A stretch of 64,000 bases of DNA from Natrarchaeobius halalkaliphilus (GTDB taxonomy: Archaea; Halobacteriota; Halobacteria; Halobacteriales; Natrialbaceae), in NCBI RefSeq assembly GCF_003841485.1, contig NZ_REFY01000002.1, forward strand, positions 62,001 to 126,000, written 5' to 3'. A program made the position numbers and the translations under genes. The notes under the pieces are model-generated. The model was not told where the DNA came from, made no database searches, and was given only the letters and a program-made list of their open reading frames with translations. Shown here piece by piece: positions 8,482 to 17,410 of this stretch. The stretch's first letter is position 1. Every line of letters starts with the position of its first letter.

Positions 8482-9021
8482 ATGGAGCAGGTGTTCGCAC
8501 CGTGGCGGATCGAGTGGATCAGACGCGACGACAAGAACGCGGATATCGACGACTGCGTCTTCTGTGAACTGCCCGAACGGCGTGCTGACCGAGACAACCT
8601 CCTCGTCGCGCGGAGTGAGCGGACGTTCGTCCTGTTAAACAATTACCCGTACAATCCCGGTCACGTGATGGTGATTCCACGCCTTCACACCGGCGACTAC
8701 GGTGATCTCACGGACGAACAGTTGCTCGATCACGCCCGCCTGAAACGTCGAACCTTCGGGGCACTCGAGACCGCACTCGAGCCCGATGGGTTCAACGCCG
8801 GGTTGAACCTCGGGGACGGAGCCGGTGGCTCGATCAGCGATCATCTCCACACGCACGTCGTTCCCCGGTGGCGCGGCGATACGAACTTCATGCCCGTCCT
8901 CAGTGAGACGTCGGTGATCGTCGAGGCCCTCGAGGAGACCTACGACCGGGTTCACGAGGCGTTCGCCCGACAGGACGGTGCCACCGTTCCCGGCGAGCGG
9001 TCGGCTGTCGTCTTCGAGTAA
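8482..9021 (+). CDS. HIT-family nucleotide hydrolase or phosphorylase
   Basis: Histidine-triad protein of 179 residues. The catalytic triad is His121-x-His123-x-His125 in SDHLHTHVVPRW, preceded by the N-terminal CVFCEL knuckle (Cys25, Cys28) and the NNYPYNPGHVMVIP strand. This arrangement matches archaeal/actinobacterial Ap4A phosphorylase-like HIT proteins, so the substrate may be a dinucleoside polyphosphate or another nucleotide conjugate. A TATA-like CGTTTAGT sits about 27 bases upstream, indicating a leaderless mRNA. Confidence 0.88.
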   Translation: MEQVFAPWRIEWIRRDDKNADIDDCVFCELPERRADRDNLLVARSERTFVLLNNYPYNPGHVMVIPRLHTGDYGDLTDEQLLDHARLKRRTFGALETALEPDGFNAGLNLGDGAGGSISDHLHTHVVPRWRGDTNFMPVLSETSVIVEALEETYDRVHEAFARQDGATVPGERSAVVFE

Positions 9022-9089
9022 CCGAGAGTCACGTAGAGCTATCCACTACGCCCGGAGACGAACTCCGTCTTCACGTTCGAAAACGACGA

Positions 9090-10343
9090 TTAGACCGGCT
9101 CACCGAAGGCGTACATCGTCTCGTGGGCCGTCACCTCGAGATCGACGAAATCGCCGGGCTCGAGGCCGTATTCGCTCGCGTTCCGGACGATCAGCTGTCG
9201 ATACGCCGAGTCGCGACACTTGACCGAATCGGCCGTCCCATCCTCGACGACGAGGACGTCCTCGCGGACTTCACCCACCATCTCGGCGTAGGCATCTCCG
9301 ACGATGTCTCGCTTTGCGGCGCTCATCTCCTTCGACCGTTCCTTTTTGAGCGTTCCACCGAGTCCCTTCATGTCGGCTGCATCCGTTCCCGGCCGCTTGG
9401 AAAAGCGGGTGACGTTGACCTTCTCTGGACGGGTCTCCCGAAGCAACGCCATCGACTGGGCGTGATCGCGGTCAGTTTCGGTCGGGAAGCCGACGATGAA
9501 GTCGGTCGAGAGCGTCCAGTAGCCGAGGATATCGTCGAACGTCTCGACGACCTCGACGTACTCCGCGACCTGATGCTGGCGACGCATGTCTCCGAGGACA
9601 TCGTCGCTGCCGGACTGGACGGGTGCGTGCAGGAAGTCGTAGAGCTCGTCGTTTTCGGCAAACACCGTCGCGAGCTCCCCGCGAATGCCGTGGACGCCTT
9701 TGGGATTGGCCATCCCCACGCGCACCCGAAACTCCCCGCCGATCGCACAGATCCGCTCTAGCAGTTCGTGGAGTACGCGTTCGCCCGTATCCCAGCCGTA
9801 GACGCCGGTGTCCTGTCCCGTGATTCGAATCTCCTTTGCGCCGGCGTGGATCAGTGCGCGGGCTTTCTCGACGTTCTCCTCGATCGGCGGCGAGTCGATC
9901 TTGCCCGTCGCCTGCTTCGTGATGCAGTACGAACAGTCCGACATACAGCCGCGAGCGATCGGCAGGATACCGACGACGCCGTCCAGGACGGGATCGGCGT
10001 CTGGCGTCGTGGTCGGACACTCGCCGTTGGTGACCGCCTCTGGGACCTCGTCCCAGTGGAGAACCCGCCCGTCGATGTCCGCTCGAGCGAACTCCTCTCC
10101 CTGTGCGAGGGCCATACAGCCGGTGATGAACAGATCCGCGGTCTCGGTGGCGAGTTCCTCGGCGCGACGGAGCATGTTTCGTTCGGTCTTTTCGACGACG
10201 GTACAGGAGTTCAAGATCGCAACGTCAGCCTCGTCGGGACCGTCGACCCGGTAGTGGCCAGCATCCCGGAGCCGTCGCTCGATCTCGCGACTCTCTCCGC
10301 GGTTGGATGTACAACCGTAGGTTTCGATGTGATACCGGGCCAT
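9090..10343 (-). CDS. tRNA t6A37 methylthiotransferase (MtaB-like)
   Basis: Radical-SAM enzyme that adds a methylthio group to t6A at position 37 of tRNAs. The 417-residue protein has the three domains of the family. The N-terminal UPF0004 domain has cluster ligands Cys11, Cys47 and Cys76. The radical-SAM domain has Cys133-x3-Cys137-x2-Cys140 in RGCMSDCSYC. A C-terminal TRAM domain of about 60 residues binds RNA. It is close to archaeal/eukaryotic-type MtaB in layout, less so to bacterial MiaB. It ends 68 bases from the HIT gene, converging on it. Confidence 0.92.
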   Translation of the reverse strand: MARYHIETYGCTSNRGESREIERRLRDAGHYRVDGPDEADVAILNSCTVVEKTERNMLRRAEELATETADLFITGCMALAQGEEFARADIDGRVLHWDEVPEAVTNGECPTTTPDADPVLDGVVGILPIARGCMSDCSYCITKQATGKIDSPPIEENVEKARALIHAGAKEIRITGQDTGVYGWDTGERVLHELLERICAIGGEFRVRVGMANPKGVHGIRGELATVFAENDELYDFLHAPVQSGSDDVLGDMRRQHQVAEYVEVVETFDDILGYWTLSTDFIVGFPTETDRDHAQSMALLRETRPEKVNVTRFSKRPGTDAADMKGLGGTLKKERSKEMSAAKRDIVGDAYAEMVGEVREDVLVVEDGTADSVKCRDSAYRQLIVRNASEYGLEPGDFVDLEVTAHETMYAFGEPV

Positions 10344-10438
10344 CCCTCGTATTCCTCGTAGAAGCCTCTCGGGCCCGAGACGGCAAAAGCCCGACGGATC
10401 CGGTCGGCGTTCGGTGGTATCGGTGGCCGCTCACGAGC

Positions 10439-11452
10439 TCAGGATTCGGAACCCGAGAGCCGGTCGTAGTGTTCGTCGACGACGTCGATGGTAACGACGA
10501 GTGCGCCGATGACCACCGGACCGAAGAACAGCCCCATAATCCCGAAGGCGTAGATACCGCCGAGAACGCCGAGGATGATGATTGCTGGGCTCAGGTCGGC
10601 GTACCGGTCGACGACGATCGGACGCAAGTAATCGTCAGCGATACCGACGACGATGGCGCTGTAAACCGCGAGCGCGATCGCCAGCATCGGCTCGCCGGTC
10701 GCGAAGAGATAGAGTACGGCCGGTCCCCAGACGAGAAAGGCACCTATCAGCGGAACCAGCGAGAGGACGATCATCACGACGGTCCAGAACGCCGGGTTCG
10801 GGATCCCGGTCGCGAACAGCCCCAGGCCGGCGATGGCTCCTTCGATGATGGCGATCAGAACGTGACCGGCCAGGACGGCCCACATGACCTGATCGAGTTC
10901 CCCGTAGAAGTCGTCCTGAACGTCCTCGGGCAGCGGCGTCCGATCCCTGAGCCACGCCAACAGCGAATCGCCTTCTTTGAGGAGATAATAGAGCAAGAAA
11001 AGCGCCAATCCGATTCCGATTAGCGTGTGCGTGAGCACGCTGAACCACGTCGTCGTCTGCTCGAGTAAGACGGCTCCGATCTGTTCCGCCGAGCCGGCGA
11101 GCGATTCGAGAATGTCGACGCTCATGCCTGTTTCCTCCTCGAGACGGTCCTCGATGGCGGCCACTTCGAGATCTTCAGGGTCGATCTCCGCTGCGATCTC
11201 TGCGGCGTCGTCGACGACGACGATGGCGACGAGCACGAACGGAACCAAAAAGCCGACGACCGCCACCACGACCAACAAGAGCGCGGAAATCGTCGGTGAA
11301 ATTACCGTCTCGAGCCGTCGCTGTGCCGGATAGAGGATGAACGCGAGCAACAGCGCTGCGAGAACGTACTGGAGAAATGGAACCACGAGCTGCCAGGAGA
11401 GATACGCAAAGATCGCGACCAGAACGAGGAGGAAACCCTTGCGACGGTTCAC
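10439..11452 (-). CDS. AI-2E-family transporter (PerM-like)
   Basis: Integral membrane protein of 337 residues with about eight membrane segments: an N-terminal pair, a soluble insert (about residues 75-130, acidic), then a C-terminal block of helices with the family motif GILGGIYAFGIMGLFFGPV-like sequence. The family includes AI-2 exporters and sodium/proton antiporters, so the substrate is open. The only plausible start is GTG at 11452. A paralogue of the same family lies at 27832-28929. Confidence 0.87.
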   Translation of the reverse strand: MNRRKGFLLVLVAIFAYLSWQLVVPFLQYVLAALLLAFILYPAQRRLETVISPTISALLLVVVAVVGFLVPFVLVAIVVVDDAAEIAAEIDPEDLEVAAIEDRLEEETGMSVDILESLAGSAEQIGAVLLEQTTTWFSVLTHTLIGIGLALFLLYYLLKEGDSLLAWLRDRTPLPEDVQDDFYGELDQVMWAVLAGHVLIAIIEGAIAGLGLFATGIPNPAFWTVVMIVLSLVPLIGAFLVWGPAVLYLFATGEPMLAIALAVYSAIVVGIADDYLRPIVVDRYADLSPAIIILGVLGGIYAFGIMGLFFGPVVIGALVVTIDVVDEHYDRLSGSES

Positions 11453-11567
11453 GGATACTGCTAACTACGTCCCGTCCGATAAACCCAGGCGCGACCTGTT
11501 CGAACTCGAGACTGTCGTATGAAGCCGTCACACGATTCAAGGGCCTGGTTCACGGATTACGTTCCGA

Positions 11568-12302
11568 ATGGCGACACAGCTCGATCCACACTCGCTGTCG
11601 GCCGACCTCCTCTACTCGGTCAAGACGGAGGGTGACGTCGATTGGTTGTGCGAACAACTCGCCGTGCTCGAACGGCCGCAACTGGAGCGAGCACTCTCGA
11701 GTCGGATGGATCGGCTCTCCTTCTGGCTCAACTGTTATAACGCGTACGGTCAGTTACTCCTCGAGGACGAGCCGTCGCTTCTCGACGGCAGCCTGCTCGA
11801 CCGCTGGCGGTTCTTTCGCCGCGAGCAGATCCGAGTAAGCGGCGTCCGGGTGAGTCTGAACGATATCGAACACGGGTTCCTGCGGAGTTCGAAACTCCGG
11901 TGGGGAGGTGGCTATCTCCCACGACCGCTTCCCTCGTCGTTCGAACGACAGTTCCGCCTCGAGGAGTGTGATCCGCGGGTTCACTTCGGACTCGGACGCG
12001 AGAGCGGAAGCCACCCCCCAACCGCAGTCTACTCTCCGAACGCCGTCGACGACGAACTCGATACCGTCGTCACCTGGTCGCTCGAGCAGAACGTCGAGTA
12101 CGATCCCGACGAGAACGTCGCAACCGTTCCACAGCTGTTCAGGACGTATCGCGGTGACTTCGGAAGAAAGCGCGGAATCCTCGACTTTCTCCTGACGTAC
12201 GACGCGATCCCGTCCGACCGAACGCCGTCTCTCGTCTACCGGGCCGCCCAGAACACGATCGAATTCCCCCTCGAGACGGACGTCGACGATCCGATACCGT
12301 GA
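11568..12302 (+). CDS. DUF547 domain protein
   Basis: A 244-residue protein with the DUF547 core: the segment RLSFWLNCYNAYGQLL (about residues 48-63), RVSLNDIEHGFLR (about 86-98) and DPRVHFGLG (about 129-137). The domain has a cysteine-protease-like arrangement in other organisms, and its role in archaea is unknown. There is no signal peptide, so it is probably cytoplasmic. Its stop overlaps the GTG start of the HNH-like gene, so the two are co-translated. Confidence 0.85.
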   Translation: MATQLDPHSLSADLLYSVKTEGDVDWLCEQLAVLERPQLERALSSRMDRLSFWLNCYNAYGQLLLEDEPSLLDGSLLDRWRFFRREQIRVSGVRVSLNDIEHGFLRSSKLRWGGGYLPRPLPSSFERQFRLEECDPRVHFGLGRESGSHPPTAVYSPNAVDDELDTVVTWSLEQNVEYDPDENVATVPQLFRTYRGDFGRKRGILDFLLTYDAIPSDRTPSLVYRAAQNTIEFPLETDVDDPIP

Positions 12303-13156
12303 GACGGACAGTCGGAGTGCTTTTGTCGGCTGACTGTCTTCGCTCGTTCGTGACCCTGAGCGAGCGTGACGGCCGGGACGTCGTAATCGAACGGGACGAG
12401 TATACCTGTCGTCGCTGTGGGAAACACGCCGACGACGATCCTCGGGGGTTGCAACTCTACTCCGTCAGCGATCGACCGGCGGAAACGGTCCACGACAGCG
12501 CGCTCGTGACCGTTTGTTCTCCGTGTTTTGCGTCACTCGCGTCGGACCCGGATGACGCGTGTTGTCCCGACGAAACCGAACTCTTCTCGCTCGTGCGGGA
12601 AACGACCGAACGAGAGGGCGTGGCGGTTTCGGCCGTCGCCAACTTCGCGTCGGTCGCGACGGAACTACCCGGCGAACTCGAGAGAACCACGGCCGATCCG
12701 GTGGCGAATACGCGAGTCGGATCGACGTACGTTCGGGCTCGTCGCGAAACGCTGCTTGCCATCGACTCCGTCGATTCCCATCTCGATCGACTCTCCGCCC
12801 TCGAGAGCGCGACCTACGGCTTCGAACTCTCCGATCCGCTCGATTCGTTCGTCGAAACGGGGATCAGATTGCAGTCCCAACTCCGAGGAATCGTCTCGCT
12901 CAACGAACGTATCGTCGCCGGTCTCGAACACTGTCACGGCTGCTTCGGGGTACTCGAGGACGGGACGTCTCGATGTTCAGCCTGCGCTCTCGAGCGACGA
13001 GACGTGGATGACTGGTGCTCGAACTCCGATGACGCGATCGACTTCGAACGATTGTTCACCGCCATCAACGAGACGCTACAGGCGGCCTCCGGAACGACGG
13101 AGACGTTGACCGACCGAACGACGACGGTGGCTGAGCGACTTCACGGCGAGCCGTGA
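12299..13156 (+). CDS. HNH-like zinc protein
   Basis: A 285-residue protein beginning at GTG (GTGA overlap with the DUF547 stop). Residues about 36-80 hold CRRCGKHADDDPRGLQLYSV and then a VCSPCF knuckle, the zinc scaffold of HNH endonuclease-like proteins, although a canonical HNH triplet is not obvious. The rest is largely helical. A second cysteine cluster lies near residues 207-228 (CHGCF and CSACALE), suggesting another zinc site. Nuclease activity is not assured. Its pairing with DUF547 is the only functional clue. Confidence 0.6.
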   Translation: MRRTVGVLLSADCLRSFVTLSERDGRDVVIERDEYTCRRCGKHADDDPRGLQLYSVSDRPAETVHDSALVTVCSPCFASLASDPDDACCPDETELFSLVRETTEREGVAVSAVANFASVATELPGELERTTADPVANTRVGSTYVRARRETLLAIDSVDSHLDRLSALESATYGFELSDPLDSFVETGIRLQSQLRGIVSLNERIVAGLEHCHGCFGVLEDGTSRCSACALERRDVDDWCSNSDDAIDFERLFTAINETLQAASGTTETLTDRTTTVAERLHGEP

Positions 13157-13238
13157 TAACAAAGTTTCACCAGTGCTGACGTACAACAGACAGCATCAAT
13201 ACCCGGAGCACACGCTTTGTGAGGCGAGAGCCTATCGA

Positions 13239-13406
13239 CTATCCGATATACCCGACCGTGTACAGACCTGCCAGGACAACCGCGGCGACGATACCGAGTC
13301 GAACGGCCAGTTTGATGGCGATTCGAATCGCGACGATGGCAACCGCGAACACTGCAAGCGCTGCCAGGGCCAGCAAGACCGTTCCGGACGTAAGTGGTTC
13401 GAGCAT
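13239..13406 (-). CDS. Membrane microprotein, 55 residues
   Basis: Very hydrophobic short protein starting MLEPLTSGTVLLALAALAV and ending LYTVGYIG, with two membrane segments (about residues 9-27 and 36-54) separated by a basic turn (IRIAIKLAVR). Codon third positions are strongly G/C and the composition is not that of a random frame. It is convergent with the HNH-like gene. No family is recognised. Confidence 0.62.
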   Translation of the reverse strand: MLEPLTSGTVLLALAALAVFAVAIVAIRIAIKLAVRLGIVAAVVLAGLYTVGYIG

Positions 13407-13833
13407 ATTTTACCCCCCGTACCGTAGGGACGTAATCTTTCTGGATATCGTGACAGAGTTTCGATCGTGACTGAGCCGATCAGAGATGTGTTCGACTCGA
13501 GCACACAGCGTGCGAAAGAGAAAACCGACGGACTGAACCGCGATTTACTGGACGAGTAGATCACTTTCACGTTCCTCTGAAAATTGTTAAGACCATCGAC
13601 GCCGTAGGCTCTGATAGACCCCAATGCGGCCCGCTCGAGGGCCGTCGTCCGCTGAACCACGATACGTCACAGAGCCATCTTTGAAAGCGAAGTTGGAATA
13701 ATACAAGAATAATGGAATAGCTTTATGAGGAATGCATGAATACCGAACCTTCGTCACGAATGATGCGAATTTGGACCGGAACCGACGTCAGAATCGACGT
13801 ACGACGGCGAGGTTGTACTGAGGTGGCGCGCGC
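13407..13833. other. Long leader region upstream of ribonucleotide reductase
   Basis: This 427-base stretch has no large gene. It contains TATA-like elements (TTAAGA near 13586, and an AT-rich patch at 13697-13730 with CTTTATGA). It also has a hairpin with the arms CGGCCC and GGGCCG near 13626-13643, and short frames (for example 25 codons from 13624). I checked for a cobalamin riboswitch B12 box and did not see one. Confidence 0.45.
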
Positions 13834-13837
13834 ATGA
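13736..13837 (+). CDS. Candidate 33-residue upstream ORF of nrdJ
   Basis: The frame runs from ATG 13736 (MNTEPSSRMMRIWTG) to a TGA that overlaps the nrdJ ATG by four bases (ATGA). Such an overlap is typical of coupled translation, so it may be a leader peptide or a coupling device, not a functional protein. Composition is neutral. A GAGGTG ribosome-binding-like sequence eight bases before the nrdJ ATG lies inside it. Confidence 0.3.
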   Translation: MNTEPSSRMMRIWTGTDVRIDVRRRGCTEVARA

Positions 13838-16800
13838 GCAAGAGCGACCTCTCAGCGGAGGAGTTGACGCTGCCGATCAAGCGGACCGAGGGGGAGACAC
13901 TCGAGGATCGGTTGACGGCTAACGCCTACCACAATATCCTTCCCGCACGATATCTTCGCAAGGATGCTACCGGCGACCTGGTCGAACAGCAAGAGGATCT
14001 CTTCGACCGGATCGGCAAGAACATCGCGCTGGCCGAAGCAGCCTACGAAGCCGACAAACAGGGTCTCGAGGTGACTGTTACGCCGGATCAGCTCAAACCG
14101 GGACATCCACGACGGGACGAACTCGCGGCGGAGGTCTTCGGTGAGGGGACAGCGGCGGACGACGACGCCGAAACCGCCCTCACGGAGCACAACGTCAACA
14201 AGTTCGCCTACGAGACGATCGTTCCCGAACTCCCGGCGGAGGTCCGTGAACACGTCGAGGAAGTCGCGGAGACGTTCACCGACGGTATGGAGACGCTGTC
14301 GTTCATGCCGAACTCACCGACGCTGATGAACGCCGGCGACGAACTTCAGCAGCTCTCGGCGTGTTTCGTCATGAGCCCGGACGACGACCTCTCGGACATC
14401 CACGAGACCGCAAAGAAGGCCGCGGAAGTCTTCCAGTCCGGCGGCGGCGTCGGCTACGGCTTCTGGCAGCTGCGTCCCTACGGCGACTCTGTCGGCTCGA
14501 CGGGCGGCATCGCCTCCGGCCCGATCACCTTCATGCGGACCTACGACCAGCTCTGTGAGACCATCGCGCAGGGTGGCACCCGACGCGGTGCCCAGATGGG
14601 TATTATGCGCGTCTCCCACCCCGACGTCATCGAGTTCATCCACGCGAAAAACAAGGACGTCTCGTTGGCGCACACGCTCCGGCTGAACGATCCCGACGAC
14701 TACACCTACACCAGCTTCTCCGAGGCGCTCGAGGAAGCGCGCAGCCTCATCGACGAGGACGGACGCGTTCCGAAACACCTGCGCAACGCGGTCGAAGGCC
14801 ACCTCTCTAACTTCAACATCTCCGTCGGCGTCACCGACGCGTTCATGGAAGCGCTCCGGAACGGCGAGGAATACACCTTCACCAACCCGCGGACGGAAGA
14901 GCCACACATCGCGACCGAGGAGACGAAAGAGATGTACGGCCGCTACGACCTCGACGAGCACATCGAGGTCGGTGAGCCGCTGTCGATCCCCGCCGAACTC
15001 ATCTGGGAGCGGATCGTTCAGGGCGCACACGAGAACGGTGAACCGGGCGTCATCTACCTCGAGCGAGTGAACAAGGAACACTCCTTCGACGTCGAAGAAA
15101 ATTCCGACCACAGAATACTCGCAACAAATCCCTGTGGCGAACAGCCGCTCGAGGAGCACGAGGCCTGCAACCTCGGTCACATCAACCTCTCGACGCTCGC
15201 GGATTCGGACGCCCCGGACTGGCGCGTCTGGTCCGAGGAACACGCGGAGGAGTACGACTCGCAGGCAGGAGCAGTCGGCGCCTTCCTCGAGGAGGCCATC
15301 GACTACGAGGAGTTCGACGAGCGGATCGAGTACGGTACCAGATTCCTCGAGAACGTCGTCACGATGAGCGATTTCCCGGTCGAAGAGATCGAGAAGACCG
15401 TCCGCGACATGCGCAAGATCGGGCTGGGAATCATGGGGCTGGCTCAGCTGTACATCCAGCTGGGCATCAAGTACGGCAGCGAGGAGGGCAACGAGGTCGC
15501 CCGCCAGCTGATGACCCACATCAACCACGGCGCGAAAGCGACGAGCCACGAACTCGCCACCGAGCGCGGCGTCTTTAACGACTGGGACGACTCGAAGTAC
15601 GCGAGCCCGACCGATTACCGCGAGTGGTTCGAACACCAGACCGGCAAGGACGCGGACGACTGGGGCGATGGCTTTCCGATCCGCAACCACAACGTGACGA
15701 CTATCGCGCCGACCGGGACCACCTCGATGGTCGGCAACACCACCGGCGGCTGCGAACCGATCTACAACGTCGCCTACTACAAGAACGTCACGGACGACGT
15801 TCAGGGCGACGAGATGTTGGTCGAGTTCGACGACTACTTCCTGCGCACCCTAGAGGCCAACGACATCGACGTCGATGCGGTCAAAGAGGAAGCCCAAGAG
15901 CAGATGGCGACCAATCAGTTCGACGGCGTCGAGGGCCTCTCGACGGTGCCGGACGCGATCGGGGAACTGTTCGTCATCACCGCAACCCTCTCCGCCAAAC
16001 AGCACGCTGCCGTCCAGTGTGCCTGTCAGAAGGGTGTCGACTCCGCCATCTCCAAGACCGTCAATGCGCCGAACGACTCCACACTCGAGGACGCAAAGGA
16101 GGTCTTCGAGTGGGTCTACGAGAACGGCGGCAAGGGCGTCACTTACTACCGCGACGGAACCCGCTCGAAACAGGTGTTGACGACGCGCGCGGACAACGCC
16201 GACTTCGCTGACGAGACGGAAGCCGCCGAGGCGCTGGTCGAACAGATCGACGAGATCTTCGGCGGACTCGAGGCGTTCCTCGAGAGCGAAAACGTCCAAG
16301 ACGTCCTCGAGGAGGACGTCTCCGCACTGGTCGACGACGGTCGAAAACCGATCGAGGTCGATTTCACTGAAAAACGCGAGCGACCGGACGCCCTACAGGG
16401 AGTCAGCCAGCGCATCGACACCGGCTACGGTAAGGTGTACGTGACGATCAACGAGGACCCTGAGACGGGTCAGCCGTTCGAACTCTTCGCGAACATCGGC
16501 CACTCCGGCGGCTTTACCAACTCCTTTACCGAAGCGCTCGCGAAGGTCATCTCGACCTCCCTGCGTTCCGGCGTCGACCCCGAGGAGATCGTCGACGAAC
16601 TCTGTGGGACCCGAAGCCCGAAAGTCGCCTGGGACAAAGGCGAGCAGATCCAGTCGATCCCCGACGCGATCGGAAGCGCCATGCGCCGATACCTCGACGA
16701 CGAGATCGACAAGCCGTACCCGACCCAGCAGACGCTCGAGGACGCGGCTGATCCCGGCGAACCCGGCTTCGATGGACCGAAAACCGACGGTGGCGCTGCG

Positions 16801-16971
16801 GCGGCCGGAGGCGGCATCGACGCCGAGACGCCTGGCGATAACGACACCGACGCGACACAGGACCTCATCGACGCCGGTGAATCTCCCGAGTGTCCGGAGT
16901 GCGGGTCGCTGTCGCTGTACTTCTCCGAAGGCTGCAAGACCTGCGAGTCCTGTGGCTGGAGCGAGTGCTGA
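13834..16971 (+). CDS. nrdJ: Adenosylcobalamin-dependent ribonucleotide reductase (class II)
   Basis: Reduces ribonucleotides to deoxyribonucleotides for DNA synthesis, using a cobalamin-generated thiyl radical. The 1045-residue protein shows the first active-site cysteine Cys177 (LQQLSACFVM), the radical site motif Asn432-Pro-Cys434-Gly-Glu436 (NPCGEQPLEEHEACNLG) and the nucleotide segment APTGTTSMVGNTTGGCEP. The C-terminal tail carries CPECG, CKTC and CGWSEC, a zinc-binding or redox-active region. No intein interrupts it, although inteins are known in some haloarchaeal homologues. A GAGGTG element eight bases before the ATG suggests leadered translation. Confidence 0.95.
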   Translation: MSKSDLSAEELTLPIKRTEGETLEDRLTANAYHNILPARYLRKDATGDLVEQQEDLFDRIGKNIALAEAAYEADKQGLEVTVTPDQLKPGHPRRDELAAEVFGEGTAADDDAETALTEHNVNKFAYETIVPELPAEVREHVEEVAETFTDGMETLSFMPNSPTLMNAGDELQQLSACFVMSPDDDLSDIHETAKKAAEVFQSGGGVGYGFWQLRPYGDSVGSTGGIASGPITFMRTYDQLCETIAQGGTRRGAQMGIMRVSHPDVIEFIHAKNKDVSLAHTLRLNDPDDYTYTSFSEALEEARSLIDEDGRVPKHLRNAVEGHLSNFNISVGVTDAFMEALRNGEEYTFTNPRTEEPHIATEETKEMYGRYDLDEHIEVGEPLSIPAELIWERIVQGAHENGEPGVIYLERVNKEHSFDVEENSDHRILATNPCGEQPLEEHEACNLGHINLSTLADSDAPDWRVWSEEHAEEYDSQAGAVGAFLEEAIDYEEFDERIEYGTRFLENVVTMSDFPVEEIEKTVRDMRKIGLGIMGLAQLYIQLGIKYGSEEGNEVARQLMTHINHGAKATSHELATERGVFNDWDDSKYASPTDYREWFEHQTGKDADDWGDGFPIRNHNVTTIAPTGTTSMVGNTTGGCEPIYNVAYYKNVTDDVQGDEMLVEFDDYFLRTLEANDIDVDAVKEEAQEQMATNQFDGVEGLSTVPDAIGELFVITATLSAKQHAAVQCACQKGVDSAISKTVNAPNDSTLEDAKEVFEWVYENGGKGVTYYRDGTRSKQVLTTRADNADFADETEAAEALVEQIDEIFGGLEAFLESENVQDVLEEDVSALVDDGRKPIEVDFTEKRERPDALQGVSQRIDTGYGKVYVTINEDPETGQPFELFANIGHSGGFTNSFTEALAKVISTSLRSGVDPEEIVDELCGTRSPKVAWDKGEQIQSIPDAIGSAMRRYLDDEIDKPYPTQQTLEDAADPGEPGFDGPKTDGGAAAAGGGIDAETPGDNDTDATQDLIDAGESPECPECGSLSLYFSEGCKTCESCGWSEC

Positions 16972-17009
16972 GCACTCCCGATACGTTCTTTCCCCCTCTC
17001 TTTCGGGGC

Positions 17010-17105
17010 GATCCGTGCGTTTTTGTTCGAGTAGATTTGTGCGTTTTCGTTCGGACGGATCCGAACGCTTCCTATCGGGTGGATACGCTCGGTTGTCGTC
17101 GCTGC
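17010..17105 (+). repeat. Degenerate 24-base tandem repeat
   Basis: Four consecutive 24-base units start at 17010, 17034, 17058 and 17082, each opening GAT and containing a TGCGTTTTYGTTCG-like core that decays toward the right. The first two units match best. They lie downstream of nrdJ; the T-runs in the first units may also act as a terminator. Confidence 0.5.
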
Positions 17106-17157
17106 GAACGACGATCGACCAGTATACTTAGCACCGTCGAGCGAGAACTCGGCTCGT

Positions 17158-17346
17158 ATGGCGTCCACCGGTGATGAGGGGGACGATTCGGGTGAGCCCA
17201 CAGCGTCCAGCGAACAGGCGACCGCCGATTCGCGGGCGTCGGGACCTGTCTGTCCTCACTGTCAGGCACCGCTGTACAACCGCCACTGCAAGTACGTCTG
17301 TCCACAACACGGCGTCGTCATCGATTGCAGCGACCCGTTTCTCTAA
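17158..17346 (+). CDS. Small zinc-finger protein, 62 residues
   Basis: Conserved-looking haloarchaeal small protein. A 30-residue acidic, serine/threonine-rich N-terminus is followed by a zinc site: CPHCQAPLYNRHCKYVCPQH and then VIDCSDPF, supplying Cys and His ligands. A TATA-like GTATACTTA lies about 30 bases upstream, so it is probably transcribed on its own with almost no leader. The function is unknown; the fold suggests nucleic-acid or protein binding. Confidence 0.7.
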   Translation: MASTGDEGDDSGEPTASSEQATADSRASGPVCPHCQAPLYNRHCKYVCPQHGVVIDCSDPFL

Positions 17347-17410
17347 CCGGGTTCGCTCCGCGGGGCCGCACAGTTAACCTCGAGGCGAAGGTCAAACGCC
17401 AAATCGCACG

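Noticed and set aside
13483-13558. A 30-codon plus-strand frame around this position in the nrdJ leader
   Set aside because: It has only a GTG start, no nearby TATA box at proper distance and no recognisable feature, so I did not list it as a gene.
13407-13833. A cobalamin riboswitch before the B12-dependent reductase
   Set aside because: No B12-box-like sequence or matching arrangement of stems was seen.
13834-16971. An intein in the ribonucleotide reductase
   Set aside because: The 1045-residue protein reads through all conserved motifs without any inserted splicing domain.
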